Source: Stenogyne calaminthoides
Lineage: Eukaryota; Streptophyta; Magnoliopsida; Lamiales; Lamiaceae
DNA: 64,000 nt
Assembly (NCBI GenBank): GCA_037126765.1
Contig: JBBCBC010000001.1
Span: 37,122,804 to 37,186,803, forward strand
Direction of reading: 5' to 3'
Below the pieces are notes generated by a model. It was not told the origin of the DNA. It saw only the letters and a program-made list of their open reading frames with translations, and did not search any database. A program made the translations under genes and the position numbers. This document shows, in pieces, positions 55,448-64,000 of this stretch; positions within the stretch are counted from its first letter, which is position 1; each line of letters starts with the position of its first letter.

Positions 55448-58051
55448 ATGGATAATACTTCGGGTATGTATCATGATCTGCCTAAGTTCTCTATTGATGA
55501 GTATGTTGACTGGACCATACTCATGAGCAACCATCTGGCGCAATAAGCAGCAGAATGATGGAAGTTCTTGAACAAGGACCCATCATCATTTATTACAACA
55601 ACCCAGCTGAAGGAGGCGATCCAAAATATCCTACTGGAGCCAGAATCAGAAAGAGTCCTTCACTGATGGATGCCGAGGAAATGAAATTGTCAAATCTGGA
55701 TAATGTGGCCAGACACATCATCATGAAGACGATGGACAAGATAACACGAGAAAAGATCAAGTATCTCAAGACTGCCAAGCAGATGTGGGATACTCTTGCT
55801 GAGATGTGCGAAGGAAACGATCTAATTAAAGACAGCAGATTACAAACGGAACTGGTAAAATTTGAAAAACTCAAGATGCTGCCAAATGAAACCATAAATC
55901 AGCTCGATGGAAGAATCACCATGTCAGTCAACAAGCTTCGAGAACTAGGACGAGAAATGTCTGATAAAGACATCAATTACAAGATTTTGAGGTCCCTGAC
56001 CAAGAAATGGGACATGAAGGTAACAGTGATAAAAGATTGCCAAGATATTGCGAAGATGAAGCCAAGCAACCTGTTTCTGAGCCTAAAAGCCCATGAGTTT
56101 GACCTGATTGAAAGAGGTCAAGAAGAAGAAGATGAGTCGATTGTTGAAGCTACACCTACCACATCCAAAGTTGTTGCATTCAAGGCAACTAGCAGCATTT
56201 TGAAGTCTATCGAACCAATTGGAAATATCATGAGTCAGACTGAACAGATCGCTTTGCTGACCAGAAAGCTTGAAAGATCGAAAATTCAACTAGGAATATC
56301 GGAAATTTTACAGAGACTATCAGAACAGCAGAAGAAGAGATAGGAGATCTACTGATAGATCACAAGAAAGGAACCATTTTGATGACAGAAGAGATGATCA
56401 TAGAGATGACCGCAGAGAAGATAAGAAGATAAATGATCGTTTTGATGATAGAAGAGACAAGAGATCAGAAAGAAGGAATTCTGATCACAAGCAAACTGGG
56501 AAGTCACCTGACAGATCCTATAGAAGAAATGATTCACCTGGCAGAAGAAATTTCGTGGAATCAGGAGCATGTTTCAACTATCAGAAACTAGGTCACTACA
56601 GCACAGATTGCCCTGACCTAACTCCAAAAGAAAGAGAAGATAAGCAGAACAGAAGAGAGCAAAGATACAGAGACAGAAAAGCTATTGTTGCTGATACATC
56701 TGGAATAGATGATTCTTACCTGCCATCAGATGATTCTGGTTACTCATCTGTAGAAGACTTCTGCCTGATGACCAATACTGATGATGTCTACGACTTCGAT
56801 GATCTGATGTTCTCATCTGATGACGACATCTACCTCATGGCCAAGGTTGCTGATCAAACTGAGGTAACTTCTAAACCTTATGTGTTTTCTATTTCCACAC
56901 TTGTTGTGCTGAGCACACCTGCTGGAGAGATTGATCTGCAGCTCTACAATGAGCAATTGCTTGATGATCTCTCTAATGCAGTAGACACTTATACAATAGT
57001 GGAAGCTGAGAACGATAAGCTAAGGGCTGAGAACATTAGTCTTTCTAAGAAAATTGCCTTAAGAAAAGTAGCTGAACTAAAATCAGTTGAGACTATTCAG
57101 AAGATGACTACAGAACTGGAGTTTCTAAAAGTCAGCTCTTTTGATCAGGGTAAACTGGTTAAAGAACAACAAGCTATTAACAAGCAGCAAGCTGATGATC
57201 TCAAAATCCTTCAAGCTAAGTTTGATGAACTCTTTCGACTGCATGAGAGTCTAAAACAAAGTGAGGATAGTTTTTGAAAGAAAGTAGATTTTTTTGGAAA
57301 AGCCTCTAAAAATGTTGATGAAATAACAAGCTACTTTCGGAAGCCAACTGATAAGAAGGGTATTGGGTTTGATAGCCCTTCTGGATCCTCATTTGTCCAA
57401 CCTGATTCACATTCCAAAAGTGAACCTAGGAAGATTTCTGGACAAGATACACAATATGTCAAATCTGTATCAAAGAAAGGAAAAAGACCAGCTGAACAGA
57501 AAAGACGAGTGCCTAATCAGAAAGGGTATAGAAATGGACCTCAACTGATCAAGCATCAGCCGAGGAATCAACAGAAGAACCCTGTTCTTCTGAAGAAACC
57601 TCAATCTGATCAGCAGATTAAGAATCAGAAAGAACAATCTCGCAAGGGAAAGTCCAATCTGAAATCTAATCAGGTCAAGCTGCCTAACCAACATGCTAAG
57701 GGTAAACTGTAGAAACCATTTGTGCAAAAGAGATATGAATCTTTTGATGGTAGCAGTCGTACCTATCCTTTCAACCAGAAATCCAGGATATCTACACCTG
57801 AACTACACTGGATTAAAAGAAGACAGAATAATATGAAAAATCCCAAGTTTTCTGATTCATCCAAGGTTCACACTCATAATCATACTGACCAGAAATCACA
57901 TGAAGAGATGTATGATTATGTAGATGCTTATGGGAGACAAATCAGGCCTTTTGATCTTGATGATTACCATAAAAGTGCCATGTTTGTTTGGATCCCGAAA
58001 GGCAACACTAACCCCTCAGGACCCAATCCTACAGGGGTACCTAAAGCCTGA
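55448..58051 (+). pseudogene. Element C gag (broken)
   Basis: Best start ATG 55448 (MDNTSGMYHDLPKFSIDEY); a stop near 55545 and a frameshift lead to the capsid frame 55555-56343 (MWDTLAEMCEGND, LRSLTKKWDMKV). Another shift gives an unusual Arg/Asp-rich stretch (about 56335-56550, many DRR/DDR triplets) before a zinc knuckle CFNYQKLGHYSTDC, in which the second Cys is Tyr. Acidic and coiled-coil-like parts follow (56700-57275). A stop at 57275 and TAG at 57710 interrupt the basic tail. It ends TGVPKA-stop at 58049, matching the WVPKT-stop of element B. Confidence 0.9.
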
Positions 58052-58056
58052 TTTGA

Positions 58057-61000
58057 TTGCAGGATTGCGTGGGTTTGGCCAATAAGGGAGGTTTACAAGC
58101 AACTATCTGGTACATCGATAGTGGATGCTCAAGGCACATGACTGGAAACAAACATCTCCTCAGTTCATACACAGAACAAGAAGCCCCACGTGTACTCTTT
58201 GGTGATGATAACTTTGTCTTTACCAGAGGATTCAGAACCTTAGGAAATGATGATGTACAGGTTATTGGAGTCTCGTATGTCGATAGTTTGAAGCACAACC
58301 TATTATCGGTTTCACAATTCTGCTACAACGGATTCAACGTTGAGTTCTCGACTGATCAATGCACTATCAAGAATCGAGCTACTCAACAGATTTTGCTAAC
58401 TGGTTCCAGGAAAGGAACGATGTACACTGCAGACTGGAACAATTGTCCAAGAAATGCATGCCTGATTGTTAAGAGTTCCAAAAGCAGCAGTTGACTCTGG
58501 CATAAGAGAATGAGCCATCTGAACTTTAAGACTCTTAACAAGATAGCAAGGATGTCCCTGGTTGAGGGTCTCCCTATTGAGGTATTCTCTAAGGATCAGA
58601 CATGTGTCGCATGTTAGAAGGGAAAACAGGTTAAAGCCTCATTTAATAGGATCCCAGAACCAGCATCCAGCAGAGTACTACAACTGCTCCACATGGATTT
58701 GTTTGGACCAGTTACACCACTTAGTCTCAATGGACCCAAATACATTCTGGTAATCGTGGATGATTATTCCAAGTTTACCTGGGTTGTATTCTTGTATTAG
58801 AAGAATGAAACTACAACAAAGATACCTGAGTTGCTCAAGAGATTACAGAATGAGAACGGTGTCAGTATTGTGAAAATCAGATCAGATAAAGGTACAGAGT
58901 TTCTGAACTCTTTTATAACTGATTTTTGCACTAAGTTTGGTATACAACATGAAACATCAGCCGCCAGAATACCACAACAGAATGGTGTAGCAGAACGGAG
59001 AAACAGAACACTCAAAGAAGCTGCTCGCACAATGTTAGCTGAACATGCACTCCAAACCGTTTCTGGGCAGAAGCCATCAACACATCATGTCACACTCAGA
59101 ACAGATGCTCTCTGACTAAGATTCACTTCAAAACACCTTATGAACTGTGGAAGGGCAGAAAACCTCGTGTTTCTTACTTCCATGTTTTTGGGTGCAAGTG
59201 TTTCATTCACAACAATGGGAAGAGTCAGTTGAAAACCTTTGAAGCTAAGTCAGATGAGGGTATATTCTTAGGATATTCCTCAACCAACAAAGTTTTCAGG
59301 GTGTTCAACAGGCGAACCTTAGCTGTGGAAGAGACACCTCATGTGGTCTTTGATGAGACATCTTCTGAACAAGAGAAATCTGCCTCAGAACAAGCAGTAC
59401 CAGATCAACCAGTACCTGATGCTCAGAAAATGGATCAGTTAAGTATCACAGAAAAGGGATCAGATCACGTAACAGTGTATGTTCCTAAACTTGATCTTAA
59501 TGATTCACCAGGTCAATCAGATCCTAAGGTACGTACAACTGTCAATGAAGAAGCTGGTACAACTGAGACAGTAACAACTGAACCATCTGGTTCAGGGGGA
59601 ACACCTGATGTTCCGGCGGACAGACATCAGCCTATGATGATTTAAACATCAGCTGAGACTTGTCCATGCCAAGTGGATCCTATTACTGTACCACTCCCAA
59701 CCACTAGTGACTCAATATCAAAAGAGGATGACTATATCCAAACTTATATACATCAAAAAAGAAGGACTTGGTTGAAAAACCATCCGACTGATCAGATAAT
59801 CGACAATCCTAATGCCCGAGTCCAAACTAGACATCAGGTTGGAGAAAGTGTTATGTATTATTGCTATCTGTCTTTGAAGGAACCTACCACAATAGAAAAA
59901 GCTCTACAAGATGCCAGCTGGATTCTAGCTATGCAAGAAGAACTAGAGCAGTTCGAGAGGAATCAGGTCTGGAAACTGGTAGACAGACCAACTCATCAAG
60001 ATGTGATAGGCACCAAGTGGGTATTCAAGAACAAGAGGGATGAGAATAATGTCATCACCAGAAATAAGGCAAGACTTGTTGCAAAGGGGTATTCACAATC
60101 AGAAGGGATTGATTATGACGAGAGGATTTACTGTGTATCAGATGGATGTAAAGAGTGCATTCTTAAACGGGGTACTAGCAGAGGAAGTTTATGTCGAACA
60201 ACCTCCTGGCTTTGAAAAAGGCAACCAGGTGTACCTTTTAAGAAAAGCTCTTTACGGACTGAAACAGGCTCCTCGAGCTTGGTACGATACACTATCTCAG
60301 TTCTTGGTAGACAGTGGATTCACTAAAGGAATAATAGACAGAACTTTGTTCAGAAAAGAAGATGGTGAAGATATTCTGATGGTTCAGATCTATGTGGACG
60401 ATATCATCTTCGGATCTCCCAACAAAAGCTTATGTGATAGATTCAGCAAACTGATGCAAGGGAAGTTCGAGATGTCCATGATGTGTCAGATGAATTATTT
60501 TCTGGGTCTTCAAGTTAAACAAAGTACTGAAGGGATATTCATCTGTCAGACAAAGTACACTAGGAATCTTTTGGCTAAGTTTGGAATTTAGAACAGTAAG
60601 GAAGCCAAAATTCCTATGATGACTGGATTCAAGATGGATCCAGATGAGAATGGTCAGAAAACTAATCAGAAAGAATACAGGGCTCTCATTGGATCTTTAC
60701 TATACCTGACTGCCAGCAGACCAGATATAACTTTTACAGTAGGTGTATGTGCCAGATTTCAGGCAAATCCGATGCAAAGCCACCTGGAAGCAGCTAAGCG
60801 GATTCTTAAGTATCTGAAGGGGACAGTAAACCTTGGTTTATTCTACCCATCAGATGATAATCTAGAGCTTAGTGGGTATTCTGATTCTGATTATGGAGGT
60901 TGCAGAATAGACAGAAAGTCAACCTCAGGAACTTGTCAGTTCTTAGGAAGTAAACTGATCTCTTGGTTTTCAAAGAAATAGACATCTGTTGCCACATCTA

Positions 61001-61413
61001 CTACTGAAGCAGAATACATGGCCGCAGGAAGTTGTTGTTCTCAACTGCTCTGGCTTAGTCAGCAGCTGAGGGATTATAACATTATAGCTACGAACGTGCC
61101 CATATTCTTTTACAGTAATAGTGCTATTGCAATTACTCAGAATCCAGTTCTACACACAAGATGCAAGCATGTGGATGTCAGACATCATTTTATAAGAGAT
61201 CATGTGGAAAAGAAGAATATCAGAATGGAAAAGATCCATACCGATAAGCAGAGAGCTGATATCTTAACCAAGCCACTAGGTGAAGTCAAATTCAGAGAAC
61301 TATGTAATGAGCTAGGACTTCTGAACTTAGGAGAAAGTGCACCAGAAATCTTTGGTGGACTGGTCTCCAAGACTAGTTGGTTAAGAAACTGCCAGAAAAG
61401 TAGGATCAGTTGA
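58057..61413 (+). pseudogene. Element C pol: protease, integrase, RT, RNase H (broken)
   Basis: Protease WYIDSGCSRHMTG near 58110. Integrase: zinc segment, LLHMDLFGPVTPL (58687), IRSDKGTEF (58876), GVAERRNRTLKEAARTM (58985). RT: WVFKNKRDENN and ARLVAKGYSQ (60020-60100), LYGLKQAPRAWYD (60253), YVDDIIFGS (60391). RNase H: GYSDSDYGGCRIDRKST (60870) to the end. Compared with element B, ~60 bp of RT around 60120 (the FAPVARLEAIR motif) is deleted, shifting the frame. Stops lie at 58492 (W to TGA), 58615, 58798, 60589 and 60979; B has CAG at the last two sites. Confidence 0.94.
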
Positions 61414-62331
61414 GAAATGGAACCTCAACTGATCAGGGAGGATTAGTCAGGGAGTGATCAGAAAAAGGATAACAGTTGAAGGGGGAACTTCAACTGATCA
61501 GATAGGATTAGAAGAAACCTGATCAGATAAGTGGGACATTGTTGGGAAATACTAAGGATTAGGCTGCAAACAGTAGGGTCAACAGTAATCAGGCAAGCAA
61601 GATCAGAACATCGTGGTAACTGACTGATTACAATATCAGTCAGTCAGATAAGTTTTTCTTATTTATTTATCCATTTTATAAGCTTATGCTAATCTATGCT
61701 AGTTATTACTGTGCCCATGACTTTGTGACGTCATGCCTGCAAGCATTAAATGCGGACGTGGGGTTTTTGTATTAAATGCATTTATTGCGAGTTTTTAAGT
61801 CCAAAAGTCTGTCGTTTTAAATCCTTGACCGCACGATTTAATTACTTTTCAACAGCTTAATCTTGACCGTCCGATTAAAACACGGACACTCAAGTACCTT
61901 CAAAATTATTCGTGCAAAATTCTTTTCCCTCCCATCCTTTTAAACCCTAAAACTCAATTCTAAAACCTTTCGCATTTTCATATTTACACACGCATACCTA
62001 TCCAGAAAATCTTCAACATTCAAACTTTCAAACATTCCTTCAGCGATCAAACTTATTTCCAAATCTTCAAATCACTTTTCTGGTAATTTGCTTATTTTGA
62101 GTTTATTGTCCATGAATATTATGTGTTAGGGTTATAAGTTGCATATGCATATGTATATTATTTATCTGTTCATAATGTATTTATGCATAACCTCTGAAAA
62201 CTATGAACAATATGCATATTTGGGAATTTTACTTATGCAAATATTTAACATACTGCCTATTGCATCTTGCACTGATTGGAAATTAATAGGGTTTTGAAAA
62301 TTTAACTTAGGTTGTATATGTATTTGCAGAA
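61414..62331 (+). promoter_or_regulatory. Spacer, purine-tract hairpin and leader with probable intron before the extra ORF of element C
   Basis: Contains a 9-bp-stem inverted repeat around ggggaa (61473-61496) and an LTR-like edge tgttgggaaat at 61540. From about 61850 a pyrimidine-rich leader (tcttgaccgtccgattaaaa onward) runs to a probable intron: donor ctg|gtaattt at 62083 and acceptor tatttgcag at 62321-62329, 247 bp, T-rich. The ATG at 62332 follows three bases later. This looks like a self-contained gene start inside a retrotransposon. Promoter position not fixed. Confidence 0.5.
62083..62329 (+). other. Probable 5'UTR intron of the element C extra ORF
   Basis: GTAATTTGCTTATTTTG donor and TTGTATATGTATTTGCAG acceptor bound a 247-bp AT/T-rich segment, a typical plant intron composition. 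Predicted only from motifs; no such intron was identified upstream of the ORF in element B. Confidence 0.45.
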
Positions 62332-64000
62332 ATGGTAACTTCAAAAGCAACCCCTGAAGTTTGCGATTATGCTTCCATGGTCAAAGAAATCATAGATGAA
62401 AAATATGTTGATTTCACAACAACAACAGATCCAGAATCCCTAGAAATTCTGGACTGTCTTCGTCAAAGTGGATTGGAGCAATTTTGTTACAGACACCTGG
62501 ACTGTTTCGCTATCATTGAGTCTCTGGAGTTTTTGAGGAAACTAAAGGAAACTGACAACAATGAGCTCTATTCGTTTGTTGGAGGAATGAGAATAGATGT
62601 CACCAATGCTGATCTACAAAGAATCTTTGCCCTACCAGCAGGAAGGAACGCTCCCGATGAGTTCACGGCTGGAATGACGGAAAAGGAATACCTTCAATAG
62701 GTGCTTCTGCGACCTGCCAACATTGGGAACATTACAAATGTTAAGGCACCATTTCTGAAGAGGAAGTACAGATTACTCTTTGAATTTTTTTCAAAGGTAA
62801 TCTTGGGGATAACATTCAGTCCTGATGCTGTGACCCAGCAAAAACAAAACGTGATGGCTGCCATAATTGAGAAAGCACAGGACATGAACTGGCTAAGTTT
62901 GTTCAAGCACAGATTTCTGTAGGAGACAGACAAATTCATGATCAATGAGCAAAATCAAGTTGTGCTGTTGAAGAAGGTCAGCAACATCCACAAGGTGTCT
63001 CTCATTCTTGCTGACAAAATACCTGACTACCGATGGTCAGAACAAGGCAGGAAGGCCTATTTACCTAAGTTCAAAGTCATTCTCTTCAGAAATGAAGAGT
63101 TACCTGGTCAAAGAGACGATGACCCTGCTCCCTATGTGCCCAAATCAAAGAAGGTCAAAGCACAAGCTTCATCTGTGCAGTCTGAGGCACAGGGTCAGCC
63201 CCAGAAAAGGGTCGGAAAAATGAAGCAAATGGCCACAAATCTAGCTCAGCAAGCTGAAGAGGCAAGTGAGAAAAGGCAAAGGAAGTTGACTTCAATGCTT
63301 CTGAAGAAGAAAGAAATGTCATCTGAAGGTCTTCAAGATGAGGATAGTGATGTTGAAATATTGGAGTCTGGTGAAGAACAACCTGTTGAACAGATGGTGG
63401 AGATAGTTGGCGGAGAGATTGTTGTGAGCTCTGAACACACAGTCAACACAGGCAGGGATTTGACAACAGGAGAAGGTGAAGGTGGAGAAGAGGGGGAACT
63501 GCTGGAAGAGGCCCAAGATGAGTCAGAACCATCTGATTCTGATCACCTGAGTTCTCTGTTTAAAGGAAGAGAAGCCACCCATTTACCCAGATCACCTACT
63601 CCCATATCCAAATCGCCTTCACCATCAACCCAGAAAACACCCTCACCTGAACCACAACTCACACATACCACAACAAGTAAACCACAAACTCCCACACCCA
63701 CTCCAGAAAAATCATCTGAAGAAATCCTTTCTGGTCAAGAACCTGATCAAGAGATGCAGGAGGAAGGAGAGAGAGAAGACATGTTTGTCTCCGTCTCTCA
63801 CAATCCATTCAACAAGAAAACCCTCCTGGAATCACCTGAACAAGAACACTCAACAGTGTATTTCTTACGGAGACAGGTGAATGCTTTTCTGGACAACAAT
63901 TTTCCAGACTTAATCAATCATCCAGGGATCAGAAAGCAGATGGAGGAAATTGTCTTATGGAGAGATATCAGACTCAAGGATATCGAAGACTTTCTTATTT
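62332..64000 (+). pseudogene. Extra ORF after pol in element C, unknown function (continues past window)
   Basis: ATG at 62332 (MVTSKATPEVCDYASMV). One frame is open to the window end except for TAG at 62698 and TAG at 62920; from 62923 to 64000 it is uninterrupted (about 359 codons). N-terminal helical/β mix (EFLRKLKETDNNELYSFVGG, RIDVTNADLQRIFALPAG), then blocks alignable with element B's ORF: KAPFLKRKYRLLFEFF beside VKFEATLNKKYLKPKYRVLL, and NVMAAIIEKAQDMNWL beside LRLMAAIEDSPSRAFNWL. A Lys-rich then Glu/Ser/Pro-rich disordered region follows (63150-63800). The EFY/VGG-type N-terminus faintly recalls domains of plant transposon proteins; this is inference only. Confidence 0.82.

Larger units (their letters stand above)
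53707..64000 (+). mobile_element. Sirevirus-like copia retrotransposon with extra ORF (element C), truncated by window end
   Basis: Order: family A LTR 53707-55304, primer site 55307-55318, gag 55448-58051, pol 58057-61413, an inverted-repeat purine tract near 61473-61496, spacer, and an extra ORF from 62332 that is still open at the window end. The layout is the same as element B, and pol is clearly homologous, but the LTR family differs. The 5' flank (possible target ttcat, 53702-53706) has no partner in the window. Interrupted gag and pol mean it cannot act alone. Confidence 0.94.

Noticed and set aside
61540..62331. 3' LTR of element C at 61540
   Set aside because: Only the first 11 bases match the 5' LTR, and element B proves that an extra ORF lies between pol and the 3' LTR in this group. 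Kept as a finding instead.

Overview
The window is nuclear DNA from a flowering plant, most likely a eudicot. It contains an intron-split bHLH transcription factor gene with plant-type GT-AG introns. Around that gene lies dense, layered plant transposon sequence: Ty1/copia of the Sirevirus type, Ty3/gypsy chromovirus and Tat/Athila-like elements, and CACTA, hAT, Harbinger and other TIR elements plus tRNA-derived SINEs. I see no bacterial, organellar or CRISPR features.

Left block (1-16866). A Sirevirus-type LTR end (1-288) abuts a decayed minus-strand copia element (289 to about 3060, possibly with an LTR at 3227-3848). Next is a plus-strand gypsy pol remnant (4310-5272), into which a CACTA transposon starts at 5276. 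The CACTA DNA is split by a complete 7.3 kb gypsy chromovirus (5963-13309, TSD gaagt). That element is itself split in its reverse transcriptase by a minus-strand solo LTR (8604-10292, TSD tcaat). The CACTA DNA resumes with direct repeats of about 155 bp, followed by a 1.6 kb minisatellite of about 61 bp units.

Middle-left block (16867-32465). A solo Sirevirus LTR (TSD ataat) is interrupted by a complete 14.1 kb Sirevirus-like element, here called element B (18195-32277, TSD aaact). B has two 1.76-1.80 kb LTRs, a perfect tRNA-iMet primer site, gag, pol and a long extra ORF of unknown function after pol. All its ORFs carry stops or frameshifts.

Gene island (32466-50300). One intact host gene is present: a three-exon bHLH71-like gene on the minus strand (34299-37494; 292 aa). 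It sits among small non-autonomous elements: two hAT elements with 8-bp TSDs, a Harbinger MITE, long-TIR elements, two SINE copies (one with a 17-bp TSD), a 539-bp solo gypsy LTR with TSD cttta, several fold-back sequences, and AT-rich DNA with no genes visible.

Right block (50300-64000). This is a nest of three elements. The 3' end of a Tat-like gypsy element carries a gene-like antisense region. A minus-strand Athila-like LTR lies in it. That in turn is interrupted by a second Sirevirus-like element, C (53707 to beyond the window end). C repeats B's layout, including the extra ORF after pol, which here has its own leader and a probable 5'UTR intron. The paired extra ORFs of B and C are the least explained coding content of the window.
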